Source: an uncultured bacterium (GTDB lineage: Bacteria; Patescibacteriota; Minisyncoccia; Moranbacterales; UBA2206). Taken from it: a DNA stretch of 51,160 bases. The stretch spans positions 1 to 51,160 of the forward strand of contig CAIZXS010000003.1 in assembly GCA_903937035.1 (NCBI GenBank), written 5' to 3'. Position 1 is the stretch's first letter. Each line of letters opens with the position of its first letter. Of the stretch, positions 1-9,933 are shown in pieces. The notes under the pieces were generated by a model. The model was not told the DNA's origin and made no database searches. It saw only the letters and a list, made by a program, of their open reading frames with translations. The position numbers and the translations under genes are program-made.

Positions 1-72
1 GCAAAAAAAGAAACGCCTCTCAATTTGTGTAAGAGGAACTTCGCAATAGAACACTTTTGGAGCAACAAATAT

Positions 73-528
73 TTAAAACAAGTTGCCTGAGTTTATTTTA
101 GAGAAGCTATCTAAAAACTTTGACGGCTCAACAACCCTGATATCTTCAAATTTCTTTACCTCGAGAACGGCTTTGTCGCCCGTTATGATTATTTTCGCCC
201 CGCATGATTTGGCTATCTTAAAATAGCAATCGTCATCGGGGTCTTTTTTTACCACATTCACATTCTCAAGAATCCCTTTCGTATCCATAATGTTAACAAT
301 CGCCTTGTAATCCAAAATTATTTTCTCTGGCGTAAATATCTGCTTCTTCCAATATTTTGAAAATTTTGGCATCATGACTTTTTCGCAAAACTCATCGTAA
401 GTTTCTTTGCTACCATACATAACAACCTTCTTCGCCAGTGCCAAGTTCAGTATTTGCCTCGTTCTTGATTGAGAATGACTCAACATTCCGGATAGCAATA
501 AGTTTGCGTCAGGTACGATTTTTATCAT
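73..528 (-). CDS. PIN-domain endoribonuclease (toxin-like)
   Basis: The 151-residue protein has the PIN fold signature: an N-terminal VPDANLLLSG with Asp7, a helix with Glu42, a DPDDD cluster at about 96-100 and an IITGD with Asp118. These acidic residues bind the metal of PIN ribonucleases, and length and pattern fit the stand-alone PIN toxins of toxin-antitoxin modules. It begins 5 bp after the stop of the 391-residue gene and is surely co-transcribed with it. That partner does not look like a normal small antitoxin, so calling this a TA toxin is inference; an RNA-processing or defence nuclease is equally possible. Confidence 0.8.
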   Translation of the reverse strand: MIKIVPDANLLLSGMLSHSQSRTRQILNLALAKKVVMYGSKETYDEFCEKVMMPKFSKYWKKQIFTPEKIILDYKAIVNIMDTKGILENVNVVKKDPDDDCYFKIAKSCGAKIIITGDKAVLEVKKFEDIRVVEPSKFLDSFSKINSGNLF

Positions 529-533
529 CGTCT

Positions 534-1709
534 TTATTTCTCTAAATCTTGAAGTAGCTTGTCCAATTCATCATCATCCTTTTCGTAGCTCCAGTTTTTC
601 GCTAATTGTAATACATTCAGCCAACGCTTGAGATGGATAGTTTTCAGGTCAATTGCAAACTTCCTATTATAAGTCTCAGCCAATTTAATCGCTTTTGTAA
701 GTTTTTCTTCCATCAGCGCTATTTTTTGCGCTCTATCAAGCTTACTGAGCGCATCCATAATTTCCATTTTACGGTGAACAAAATGCTGCTTTTTAGCTTG
801 CTCACCTACTGGAAACGAACCCTGACAAGCAGCACAGCTACATTTATAGTCTATCTTTTTTACGATTTCATCGTTAACCTTGTCGAAAACTTCTGGGATA
901 TATGTTTTTTTAACCTTGTTCGACCATCCCTGAGGGCTTTTCTCTAAATTTTTAACTACCAGCGATTCTCCATCTCCTAATCCACTGGAAAAACCAGTCA
1001 ATCCTATTGAACTAATAATTTCTCCAAAAGGCCCGATTCGCTGAATAATAACATCCTTTCCCTCAGAAAGCTGAAATGACATGTATGCCAGTCCGCCTAG
1101 CGTATCTTCTGTAGCATTCTTGCAGTCCAGTTCATCAAACGATATGAAATATCCTCCTATCTTGTCAGAAAAATCATCCCTGTAGCGGTCTACAATATAA
1201 TTCACTATGCTTGGCCTGCACAAAACATTATTCCCAATTTGTATTTTCACAAAAATGGGCTTCTCAATTCCCTTTTCTTCAACATATCTTATCGTTTCAG
1301 CAATCATGGAAATGTTAATCCCGAATTTAATGTCATCCGTATCCACCGCGAAAAAATACGGAGCTATTATAATATCAGCCCCCATTTTGATTTGATTATC
1401 CACCGCTGGAATGATTACATTTTCCCTCCTGAAATCAGAATCGCTGTATATTTTTTCAGGTTGGACATTAGTCGGATATGATAACTTCTTGAAATTTTCC
1501 TTTCCCTTTGCCTCATTAAACAGCATACAGTGAGTAGACGGGTCAACGATAAACACGCCTGCTGATTCTTTGACCTTTTTTGCAGCCTTTGGCCGCCACA
1601 CAACATGGGAGGCATCCATTAAAACTGCTGGAAAAACAAAACCAGCTTCAAAAATTTTCTGGTCTTGAAGTTTTGGAATGAATATTGGTTCTTTTTCAAA
1701 TATAGCCAT
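534..1709 (-). CDS. Unrecognised 391-aa protein with CxCxxC motif
   Basis: I do not recognise the family with certainty. The protein alternates beta-strand/helix segments typical of a TIM barrel (for example GADIIIAPYFFAVD near 110-123 and FVKIQIG near 153-159). It has a Cys cluster C290-x-C292-xx-C295 followed by His309 and His312, and a Lys/Glu-rich C-terminus. The CxCxxC...H order recalls the zinc site of tRNA-guanine transglycosylases, but the Cys-to-His spacing is shorter and no other TGT motif is clear. It is the first gene of a two-gene unit with the PIN nuclease. A -10-like TATAAT lies at 1727-1732, about 17 nt before the start; no Shine-Dalgarno is visible. Confidence 0.6.
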   Translation of the reverse strand: MAIFEKEPIFIPKLQDQKIFEAGFVFPAVLMDASHVVWRPKAAKKVKESAGVFIVDPSTHCMLFNEAKGKENFKKLSYPTNVQPEKIYSDSDFRRENVIIPAVDNQIKMGADIIIAPYFFAVDTDDIKFGINISMIAETIRYVEEKGIEKPIFVKIQIGNNVLCRPSIVNYIVDRYRDDFSDKIGGYFISFDELDCKNATEDTLGGLAYMSFQLSEGKDVIIQRIGPFGEIISSIGLTGFSSGLGDGESLVVKNLEKSPQGWSNKVKKTYIPEVFDKVNDEIVKKIDYKCSCAACQGSFPVGEQAKKQHFVHRKMEIMDALSKLDRAQKIALMEEKLTKAIKLAETYNRKFAIDLKTIHLKRWLNVLQLAKNWSYEKDDDELDKLLQDLEK

Positions 1710-1726
1710 TTTTTATTTGAGTTTCT

Positions 1727-1732
1727 ATTATA
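1727..1732 (-). promoter_or_regulatory. Candidate -10 box for the CxCxxC/PIN pair
   Basis: TATAAT on the minus strand, 17 nt upstream of the ATG. A TTGACT upstream is too close to be a good -35 partner, so the promoter is only moderately supported. Confidence 0.4.
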
Positions 1733-1812
1733 CGAAATAAAATAAGTCAACAATTATATTGAGTCTATCACCAATGGCAGTCGCTGTAAATGGAGAGCGG
1801 AGCGGAGTAATC

Positions 1813-1848
1813 CACGCAAAAAACGCCCTTGTGAGGCGTCTCTGCGTG
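1813..1848 (-). terminator. Rho-independent terminator after the 16S rRNA
   Basis: On the minus strand ACGCC-TCACAAG-GGCGT is followed by six T. An outer CACGCA/TGCGTG pairing extends the structure. It lies about 230 nt beyond the 16S 3' end, so the 16S transcript probably ends here, before the CxCxxC gene. Confidence 0.65.
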
Positions 1849-1881
1849 TGTTCAAGCAAAGTAAATATGTATCACAACCTA

Positions 1882-1894
1882 TTGCGATTAGTCC
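1882..1894 (-). other. 3' arm of the 16S precursor processing stem
   Basis: TTGCGATTAGTCC here is the exact reverse complement of GGACTAATCGCAA at 3788-3800. The two flank the whole 16S and can form a 13-bp stem of the kind cut by RNase III. The remaining 1849-2074 stretch shows no tRNA or gene. Confidence 0.6.
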
Positions 1895-2074
1895 TATAAG
1901 AGTTTACCGACGTGTGTACAAACACATCTACAGATTCTGTTAGCTCTGCTAGGCATTGCTGTTCTCTAATAAATTAGAGTCGACCAGCGGATGGTAACCA
2001 TATTCCACAACTCTTAATGATGACACTAAGAGTCTTCGCGTGTAATATTCTCGATTACCATCAAAATCTCCCTA

Positions 2075-3630
<1,556 letters not shown>

Positions 3631-3678
3631 TATCAGAAGTAAATCTGACTATATAAAAGAAACTAAATTCTTTTTTTA

Positions 3679-3765
3679 TCTACCGTAGCTCCGAAGAGCG
3701 CAGGCAGATATTTGAAATAGACTCGAATTCTTCATCTACCATAGCTCCGAAGAGCGACGGCAGAT
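3679..3765. repeat. Two copies of a 31-nt repeat in the 16S leader
   Basis: TCTACCGTAGCTCCGAAGAG at 3679 and TCTACCATAGCTCCGAAGAG at 3735 begin two 31-nt near-identical units, both ending in GGCAGAT and each preceded by an AATTC plus T-rich run. Their ends (CTACC...GCAGGCA) resemble the palindromic element inside grpE. Confidence 0.7.
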
Positions 3766-3787
3766 TTTGTCTCGATTGCTCGAGACC

Positions 3788-3800
3788 GGACTAATCGCAA
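3788..3800 (-). other. 5' arm of the 16S precursor processing stem
   Basis: GGACTAATCGCAA pairs with 1882-1894 across the whole 16S. It is followed by a second local hairpin at about 3820-3855 (GTTTCTCCAAATC / GATTTAGAGAAAC). Confidence 0.6.
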
Positions 3801-3863
3801 AAAATTGCGATTAATTTTTGTTTCTCCAAATCAAAAGGTTGGATTTAGAGAAACTATTCACTT

Positions 3864-3892
3864 GTTAAAGTTCACAATGTTTTTGGTATCAA
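3864..3892 (-). promoter_or_regulatory. Weak candidate 16S promoter
   Basis: TTGATA-17 nt-TTTAAC on the minus strand, just downstream of a strong bidirectional terminator. The -10 is poor, so the assignment is tentative, but a promoter is needed on this side of the terminator. Confidence 0.3.
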
Positions 3893-3927
3893 TGAGCACT
3901 TCGAAACGCTCAGAGTGAACAAAAAAC

Positions 3928-3972
3928 ACATCTCTGCGGACAAACACAATCATACGCAAAGATGTATTTTTT
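3928..3972. terminator. Bidirectional terminator between gene 4111-4422 and the 16S
   Basis: ACATCTCTGCG and CGCAAAGATGT form a stem flanked by A6 on the left (T-run on the minus strand) and T6 on the right. It isolates the rRNA unit from the upstream genes. Apart from this hairpin and a GTTCAC/GTGAAC hairpin at about 3870-3920, the 3973-4110 stretch shows nothing recognisable. Confidence 0.6.
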
Positions 3973-4110
3973 ACCTTCACTTCCCACCCCTTGTTTTAAA
4001 AGTCTTATTGGGTATTATTTAATGCTTTTTTGCTTTTAAATAATTATACCTGGAACTCAACTGTCTTTAGCCATTGTAGAGCGCTTTTAAAAACCTGTCA
4101 AGGGGCCAAT

Positions 4111-4422
4111 TTATGCCCTTGCCAAAACCGACTTTTCAAACCTATTTATCCTTTTTTCATGGTCATTAACCGCTTCCTTGTCCGCTTTTTTATCCAACGC
4201 CTCATCGGTCTCCTTGAACCTATTTTTTATCTCGACTATTTCTGATTTTACATAATCCATATCTTCCTTCAACATACCGACATCCTCTTTTAGTACAGCC
4301 ACATCCTCAGAAACACCCGCCAACTGTTCTCCAAAAATCTTAAAATCACTGCGAACATTTTCAAGCATAACATCGATATGCCTTTTTATATTTTCTTCTA
4401 GGATTTTATTTTCTTCATTCAT
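4111..4422 (-). CDS. Small coiled-coil protein, function unknown
   Basis: A 103-residue, strongly charged protein predicted to be one long helix. Repeated heptad-like stretches such as VLKEDVGMLKEDMDYVKSE sit in the middle third and there is no signal peptide or membrane segment. Short coiled-coil proteins of this kind are common in Patescibacteria genomes and have no assigned role. It starts 30 bp after the stop of the GH1 glycosidase on the same strand and may be the last gene of that unit, with the terminator at 3928-3972 behind it. The reading frame and composition look genuine, but the function cannot be stated. Confidence 0.6.
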   Translation of the reverse strand: MNEENKILEENIKRHIDVMLENVRSDFKIFGEQLAGVSEDVAVLKEDVGMLKEDMDYVKSEIVEIKNRFKETDEALDKKADKEAVNDHEKRINRFEKSVLARA

Positions 4423-4452
4423 ATGAGTATTTTAGCACTTCTAAAATTACAG

Positions 4453-5646
4453 TCAAACTTCGATTTCATTACTTTTGCAAATCTTGGCATATTCCCCAGA
4501 GCTCTTTCGTGGCGTTCTTTTCATTGTTTTTCTATCAACTTCAAAAAGGCCGAATTTCATTTGATATCCCTCATTCCATTCAAAATTATCCAAAAGCGAC
4601 CAATAGAAATATCCCCCCACATCAACACCTTTCTTGATGGTTTTGTGCAATGCTCGCAGATGCGCTTTGATATACTGGGCTCGGTATTTATCCTCGCTAT
4701 CAGCAATTCCATTTTCTAAAATATAAATCGGCTTTTTATACTTTTCCCAAGCGTCCATTACAACCTCAAACATTCCCTCAGGAGAAACGCCCCAGCCCAT
4801 ATCGGTCACTTTTTTTTCATATGTCGCGAGTTCATAGAAAGGATAGGTCAATTTCACTTTTGCGCCATAATAGTAGTTCACTCCGACAAAATCTTTTGCC
4901 TCGCCAATCTGATCAAAAAAATGCCAGTTATAAAAATTCTCAACTTTTTCCGTTAGCCAATTCTGCCAGCGACCTTTTCCGAAATAGTCAAAGTCATTGC
5001 AAAACTGCGTAATCCCAACTGGCAAATCCGGTCTGATTTTTTTTATTATCACATAAGCTTTCTTATGTGCTTCCACTAAATTTTTCCGCGCCAAAAGATA
5101 CAGAATTGGATTTTTCTTTCCTGGCGGGAAATTCCCAGTAGCATAACCTTTATTCAAAATGAGCCGTGGTTCATTAAAAGTGATACAAACATCAATTTCC
5201 TCACCCAACTCCTTGATCACTTTTTCTACAAATCTTTGAAAAATCAGTACCGATCCTTTCTTGTGCCAGCCATATTTTTGCGAAAACCACAAAGGCAACG
5301 TCCAATGGTTGAGTGTCACAAAGCGCCTTATTCCCTTAGCCTTCATATCTAATAGCCACTCACGATAATGCTCAATCGCTGATGCAGAAAATTCGCCTTC
5401 TTTCGGTTCAATTCGCGACCACTCCAAGGAAATCCGATATGCATTGCAACCCAAACTTTTCACCAAATCATTGTCTTCTCGAAAAAGATTCCACGAATCA
5501 CATGCAATTCCGGAAAATTCTTTTGTTTTTCCTTCTTGTTCCCAAGCATACCAATCATTATTATCATTTCCACCCTCAACCTGATGAGAAGATGTGCCCA
5601 CTCCCCACAAAAACCCTTCTGGAAATTTTAGTTTTTTGTTTTGCAT
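4453..5646 (-). CDS. Glycoside hydrolase family 1 (beta-glucosidase-like)
   Basis: The 397-residue protein starts with the GH1 N-terminal signature (FPEGFLWGVGTSSHQVEG). It carries the acid/base TFNEP (Glu159), the nucleophile ILENG (Glu311) and the WSLLDNFEW sugar-binding segment at about 349-357. All key GH1 residues are present, so it should be a retaining beta-glycosidase hydrolysing beta-glucosides or galactosides in the cytoplasm; there is no signal peptide. It is shorter than the usual 440-480 residues, mainly in loops. Substrate specificity cannot be read from sequence. The ferritin-like gene lies 47 bp upstream on the same strand. Confidence 0.93.
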   Translation of the reverse strand: MQNKKLKFPEGFLWGVGTSSHQVEGGNDNNDWYAWEQEGKTKEFSGIACDSWNLFREDNDLVKSLGCNAYRISLEWSRIEPKEGEFSASAIEHYREWLLDMKAKGIRRFVTLNHWTLPLWFSQKYGWHKKGSVLIFQRFVEKVIKELGEEIDVCITFNEPRLILNKGYATGNFPPGKKNPILYLLARKNLVEAHKKAYVIIKKIRPDLPVGITQFCNDFDYFGKGRWQNWLTEKVENFYNWHFFDQIGEAKDFVGVNYYYGAKVKLTYPFYELATYEKKVTDMGWGVSPEGMFEVVMDAWEKYKKPIYILENGIADSEDKYRAQYIKAHLRALHKTIKKGVDVGGYFYWSLLDNFEWNEGYQMKFGLFEVDRKTMKRTPRKSSGEYAKICKSNEIEV

Positions 5647-5692
5647 GTATTAACTTACTTATTACTATTCTTCCTCCGCCTATTCTACAACA

Positions 5693-6253
5693 CTACCAAG
5701 AACCACCATCGTTTTTGAAAACAGAAGCGGAATCCATTCCACCACTCCCAGTTAATTTTCTTTGCTCCCAGATTCGTCGCACTTTTCCGGCGTGTTCCTC
5801 AGTATTTATTCTCAGATTGTCCAGGGTATGCCTCACTTCAACTGAATCACTTTCAAATACTTCAAAAAAATTTCTTTCCAACATTCCCTGCTCAATATCA
5901 AGCGAGGTACTGAGCGCCTGAACAATATTCATCGTATTGTCTTTATCATCCATTTGACTGATGCAACTTTTAACATGATCCTGGAAAGACATTACCGCTT
6001 CTTTCTTGAAACGATCAATATCGACATAAATCCCTTTTTCCTCCATTTGCCGCTTCAGACTGCTTATCCATCCAAAATGAAGTTTCTCTTCAAAAGCTAA
6101 CTCTTTCCAAAAATCAGCTTGCTCCGGAAAACTCACTGCATATTTTTCATAAAGCACACTCAGCAATTTCTCATTATTTGCCATACAATCCAAGACAACG
6201 TCAGCATCTATTTTTCTACTAAGCTCCTCGTTTCTTTTGATATTTTCACTCAT
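5693..6253 (-). CDS. Ferritin-like/rubrerythrin-like diiron protein
   Basis: A 186-residue, all-helical soluble protein. Helix pairs carry carboxylate/His sites: Glu28 and Glu36, then EEKLH (Glu56-His59), and in the second half Glu121/Glu126 and EEH (153-154). This is the four-helix diiron pattern of ferritin-like and rubrerythrin-like proteins, which handle peroxide or iron. The C-terminal rubredoxin domain of true rubrerythrins is absent, and the tail (about 167-186) is Gly/Ser rich. It ends 47 bp before the GH1 start and follows serS by 16 bp, so it is probably in the serS transcript. Exact reaction unknown. Confidence 0.6.
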   Translation of the reverse strand: MSENIKRNEELSRKIDADVVLDCMANNEKLLSVLYEKYAVSFPEQADFWKELAFEEKLHFGWISSLKRQMEEKGIYVDIDRFKKEAVMSFQDHVKSCISQMDDKDNTMNIVQALSTSLDIEQGMLERNFFEVFESDSVEVRHTLDNLRINTEEHAGKVRRIWEQRKLTGSGGMDSASVFKNDGGSW

Positions 6254-6269
6254 TTATTTTTTGTTTAAA

Positions 6270-7595
6270 TTATTTTTGCTTAATAATAGAAATTTCTCCC
6301 GGCATCCATTTCCGCAAGACCTCCGGCACCGTCACTGAGCCATCTTCGTTTTGATAGTTTTCCAAAATGGCAATCAGCGGTCGCACTGATGGCAAAGCGG
6401 TATTATTCAAAAGATAGGCGAATTTTTTGTTTCCTTCCTTATCTTTGTATTTTACGTTAAGCCTTCTTGCTTGCCAATCAACAAAGTTTGAAGCTGATCC
6501 GGTTTCGCCCCAGCGATCAAGTCCTGGCATCCACGCTTCCAGATCGAAAGCACGATATTTTCCTGCTGCCATGTCTCCTGTGCAAATTTGCAGTTTGCGA
6601 TATGGCAGGCCAAGCTCACGATGCATTTCTTCAGAAATTGCCACCATCTCTTCTTGCATTTTTGTTGCCTCGCTAATGTCCGCTGTTGAAACAACGACTT
6701 GCTCGACTTTAAAAAATTCATGCACGCGATAGAGCCCCTTATTGTCCTTACCATAATCCCCAATCTCACTACGATAACACGGTGAAAATCCACAAACCCG
6801 GATTGGCAATTTCGCCTCATCTAACATTTCATCTGAGAAATAGGCCAGAAGCGATGGCTCAGCAGTACCGACCAAAAATTTCTTTTCCTTTGAATCAGCT
6901 CCATCCATCTCTTTGTCACGAGTGGCGATTTGATAGATATTATCAGAATCGCTATCATAGTCTGCGCCCTTGAAATAGCCACTACCAAACAGCGCAAAGC
7001 TCTTGATCAGCGTCGGTGGAATAATTGGCGCATAACCTTTTTCCACCATCTTATTAAGCGCATACATCATAAGCGCCATAACAAGCAATGAGCCTTCATT
7101 TTTCAAATAATATCCGCGATACCCAGAAACTTTCGCCCCTTTTTCAAAATCCACAATGTCCAAATTTTCCGCGAGCTCAATGTGTGTTTTAGGTTTGAAA
7201 TCAAACTTGCGAATTTCGCCCTTCTGATAGACTTCCACATTCCCACTCTCATCCTTGCCAATTGGCGTATCCTCCGAAGGAATGATTGGCACTTGCACCA
7301 TTAGCGTGTCAAATTGTTTTTTCAGCTCCGTGTATTCCGGTTCCGCCACTGCCATCTTTTCTTTCACTACCCTTCCCTGTTCAATCGCCACCTTTCGATC
7401 GTCATCAGTTTTGCTCAGTTGCATGAGCTCATTGAGCTTATTTTTCTCCGCACTCAAAAGCTCAATATATTGCAAAGACTCAACTCTTTTTTTATCGACT
7501 GCCAAAAGCTCATCGAGATTGAGACTAATGTTTTTATTTTTAATTGCCTCTTTTAGCTTGTCCGCATTCTCGCGGATGAATTTGATATCTAACAT
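6270..7595 (-). CDS. serS: Seryl-tRNA synthetase
   Basis: 441 residues, the normal length. The N-terminal third is the long antiparallel coiled coil that contacts the tRNA-Ser variable arm (about 30-105). The class II core follows, with motif 2 at CYRSEIG...GLYRVHEFFKVE and motif 3 at TGSASNFVDWQARRLN, plus the VGTAEPSL serine-site segment. It charges tRNA-Ser with serine in the cytoplasm. The start MLDIKFIRENADKL is the conserved SerS beginning. The 160 nt upstream (7596-7755) hold only AT-rich sequence, a degenerate repeated ATTGCTAAATTGTT-like motif and a small CCCC/GGGG hairpin; no T-box leader is seen. Confidence 0.97.
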   Translation of the reverse strand: MLDIKFIRENADKLKEAIKNKNISLNLDELLAVDKKRVESLQYIELLSAEKNKLNELMQLSKTDDDRKVAIEQGRVVKEKMAVAEPEYTELKKQFDTLMVQVPIIPSEDTPIGKDESGNVEVYQKGEIRKFDFKPKTHIELAENLDIVDFEKGAKVSGYRGYYLKNEGSLLVMALMMYALNKMVEKGYAPIIPPTLIKSFALFGSGYFKGADYDSDSDNIYQIATRDKEMDGADSKEKKFLVGTAEPSLLAYFSDEMLDEAKLPIRVCGFSPCYRSEIGDYGKDNKGLYRVHEFFKVEQVVVSTADISEATKMQEEMVAISEEMHRELGLPYRKLQICTGDMAAGKYRAFDLEAWMPGLDRWGETGSASNFVDWQARRLNVKYKDKEGNKKFAYLLNNTALPSVRPLIAILENYQNEDGSVTVPEVLRKWMPGEISIIKQK

Positions 7596-7755
7596 AAAAT
7601 TAAATTGCTAAATTGTTATATTGCCAAATTGTTTCTATAAATTTAAAATTATATCCCCAGAGGGGAGATAGAAAAAGATGCCAAAATTTGATAAAATCCC
7701 TTATTCATAGCTAAAACTACTATATCATGAGCTTTAAAAAATATAAAGTTAAGCT

Positions 7756-8868
7756 TTACCCTGCCCAGTAATTATTCACAAATAGCATGATGTCCAGAGC
7801 CAGAAAAAGAGTTGAGGTGAAAATCCAGGTCAGTCGAAACGTTTCATTTTTTATACTAGCCAATAGTATAAATAGTGGAAACATAACAAGACTATAACGA
7901 CCAACACTCATCAAAGTGCCCGATGAAAAAGCCGCAAATAAGGTAGCCGACATGAAAAGTGCGTATAACAGAGACAATTTTCGACCTACCATTATCGTAG
8001 CACCTATAATGAAAATGGTTAAAACAATATCAATCCCCATGTTGGCGATTGATGGGTTTGAAAAAAAGGAAAAATGCTCCCAATTAATCGAGAATGCTCT
8101 CCCCCAGTTACTCTGAATTTTGAAAAATAAAAGTGGATCACCAAACTTTAGATAGTCATAAGTGATAAAGGCAAAACTTCCGATTGGCGCAAAAAACACC
8201 GGGACCAATTTAACAATCACTTTTGGCGCGAACACATTTCTCCAACCACTAATGCGAACCACCTCCCACAAAATTGGCAACGCCAAAAAAACACCATTAC
8301 TATGCGCCAATGCTCCAAGAAAAGCGAAAAGACCTGCCAGATAAAATTTTCGCCCAAATGCATAATAGAAAGTCGCAATAGTCAGAAAAAGAAATAGCGA
8401 TTCGGTATAGATTACATTGAAGAAAAAAGCAGTCGGAAAAATTAACATGAGCATTATTGGCAACTTTGGATCAACCTTGGGATGAAACTCACGCAGTAGC
8501 TTCCAAAAATACACACAAGCCAAAAGAAGAAACACCATACTAAGCAACCATCCTGCCAAAATAAAATTTCCTCCCAGTACCGTTCCAAGAATTTTTATCA
8601 AAGCCGGATATAACGGAAAAAAAACAACATTCGACAAGGTATTGTCAGTTTTCAAGTAATAACCATTCTGCACAATATCCAGGTACCAATACGAATCCCA
8701 ACGATTATGCATATCCATTAAACCAGAACTCTTCGGAACTGGAAAATTTTCTGGAGCAATCCAGGCATAGGCCGTGTCTGGGCTCAAATTAAACCGATTT
8801 AACACAATAAAACCAAAAATATTAACGACAACAAGCCATAGCGATACAAGCAGTAAAATTTTCTTCAT
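7756..8868 (-). CDS. PIG-V/Gpi18-like mannosyltransferase membrane protein
   Basis: The 370-residue integral membrane protein has around nine hydrophobic segments. An N-terminal TM is followed by an extracytoplasmic loop with NRWDSYWYLDI, the RWD-type acidic motif of PIG-V/Gpi18-related (GT-C) glycosyltransferases. The FFPLYPALIK segment after it is also typical. Bacterial members transfer a hexose from a polyprenyl-phosphate donor outside the membrane, perhaps for surface glycans. Its ATG overlaps the TGA of the upstream cytidylyltransferase (ATGA), so the two are translationally coupled. Acceptor and donor are unknown. Confidence 0.75.
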   Translation of the reverse strand: MKKILLLVSLWLVVVNIFGFIVLNRFNLSPDTAYAWIAPENFPVPKSSGLMDMHNRWDSYWYLDIVQNGYYLKTDNTLSNVVFFPLYPALIKILGTVLGGNFILAGWLLSMVFLLLACVYFWKLLREFHPKVDPKLPIMLMLIFPTAFFFNVIYTESLFLFLTIATFYYAFGRKFYLAGLFAFLGALAHSNGVFLALPILWEVVRISGWRNVFAPKVIVKLVPVFFAPIGSFAFITYDYLKFGDPLLFFKIQSNWGRAFSINWEHFSFFSNPSIANMGIDIVLTIFIIGATIMVGRKLSLLYALFMSATLFAAFSSGTLMSVGRYSLVMFPLFILLASIKNETFRLTWIFTSTLFLALDIMLFVNNYWAG

Positions 8869-9266
8869 TTTCTTAATTTTGACGATTTAAATTTCTCAGG
8901 ATTATGCCCCTGCATTCTCACTATTTCTGCTTGAAGCTTAAGGTTTTTGAGCTTTTCTGTCAATTCAGACAAATCCACACTTTGGTCATATCCTAGAGCA
9001 ATCACATCGGGTCGGTATTTTTCTAGCACGACATATTTATCCTCTAAGCTTCCCAGAACAACCTCATCAGCCAACCCACTCTTTTCCACCACCTCCAGCC
9101 GTTCCTCCTCACTATTTTGTGTCCACTGACTTTTAATACGCAGTACAGTTTCATCCCTCGCAACTACCACAATCAAAAAATCCCCCATCTTTTTTGCCTG
9201 TTCTAAATAGCTCTTGTGCCCATCGTGAAATATATCAAATGTCCCAAATGCCATTACTTTTCTCAT
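8865..9266 (-). CDS. Cytidylyltransferase-family nucleotidyltransferase (FAD synthase-like)
   Basis: The protein opens with MRKVMAFGTFDIFHDGHKSY, which contains the HxGH nucleotide-binding motif of the cytidylyltransferase superfamily, and later has an SxxxR-like region around residue 85-95. Its 133 residues match small glycerol-3-phosphate cytidylyltransferase and archaeal-type FAD synthase proteins (TagD/RibL). An earlier in-frame ATG at 9284 would add six residues and overlap the HD gene by 11 nt; the MRKV start leaves a 7-bp gap and matches the family, so it is preferred. The substrate (FMN or an alcohol phosphate) is undetermined. It is in one unit with the HD genes and the mannosyltransferase. 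Confidence 0.8.
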   Translation of the reverse strand: MRKVMAFGTFDIFHDGHKSYLEQAKKMGDFLIVVVARDETVLRIKSQWTQNSEEERLEVVEKSGLADEVVLGSLEDKYVVLEKYRPDVIALGYDQSVDLSELTEKLKNLKLQAEIVRMQGHNPEKFKSSKLRK

Positions 9267-9273
9267 AAAATTT

Positions 9274-9930
9274 CTACAATACACCAGTTATTTCTTTTTC
9301 AAAGCGATTAAAAAATCCAACCATATAGTCATGCCGCTCCTTGGCAATTCTTTTTCCTTCTTTGGTTAATATTTTATTTTTAATTTTTTTCAACTTAATC
9401 TCATATTCCAAAATCGGGCTATCCTCTTTGGTAAAAGAATAATCCTTCCCGGATTTAGCCAGTTTTTTTTCATTGCCTGTGTAAAGCGCTTTCGCTCCAA
9501 ACTGTCGAGCAAAAACAAAGTCGCGTGCAACGCCAATTGCTCCGATAGAATCCAATTTATCAGCGTCATAGACAACCCTTGCTTCTAGCGTCCTAGGCGG
9601 AAGATTTTCCCTAAAACGATGCGCTTCAATCGCATGAATTACATTTTCAATGGTTTCTTTCTTGAAATCATATTTTTTCAAGATTTTTCGCGCTAAAATT
9701 CCACCTTGCACGGCGTGACAAAACAAGCCCTTATTAGCCATTTCGGACTTTCTTCCAATATCATGCAATAGCGTGGCCACCTCGACCACAAACAAATCGG
9801 CTTTTTCTTTTTTAGCAATTCGCAAAGCTAAGTTCCGCACTCGTTCAACGTGAGTCCAGTCGTGACAACCACTCGCCCCCACAAAAAACTTCCTGGCTTC
9901 AAGTTCAATTTTTTCAATGTCTTTTTTCAT
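9274..9930 (-). CDS. HD-domain phosphohydrolase
   Basis: 218 residues with a complete HD motif set: His23 and His27 in GCHDWTHVERV, His56-Asp57 in LLHDIGR, a later His in the AIEAHRF region and Asp in YDADKLDSIGAIG. This is the metal-dependent HD phosphohydrolase fold, close to YedJ/YpgQ-type proteins acting on nucleotides. It starts 3 bp after the next upstream HD gene ends and is clearly in the same transcript. No membrane segment. Its substrate is unknown. Confidence 0.85.
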   Translation of the reverse strand: MKKDIEKIELEARKFFVGASGCHDWTHVERVRNLALRIAKKEKADLFVVEVATLLHDIGRKSEMANKGLFCHAVQGGILARKILKKYDFKKETIENVIHAIEAHRFRENLPPRTLEARVVYDADKLDSIGAIGVARDFVFARQFGAKALYTGNEKKLAKSGKDYSFTKEDSPILEYEIKLKKIKNKILTKEGKRIAKERHDYMVGFFNRFEKEITGVL

Positions 9931-9933
9931 ATC

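Noticed and set aside
534-1709. Firm call as tRNA-guanine transglycosylase
   Set aside because: CxCxxC is present but the Cys-His spacing and other motifs do not match; left as unrecognised.
7596-7755. T-box or riboswitch before serS or the mannosyltransferase
   Set aside because: No T-box motif or specifier hairpin; only AT-rich repeats and one short hairpin.
8865-9266. Recoded TGA (genetic code 25)
   Set aside because: TGA ends this gene and others in overlapping ATGA junctions; the standard code fits all genes.
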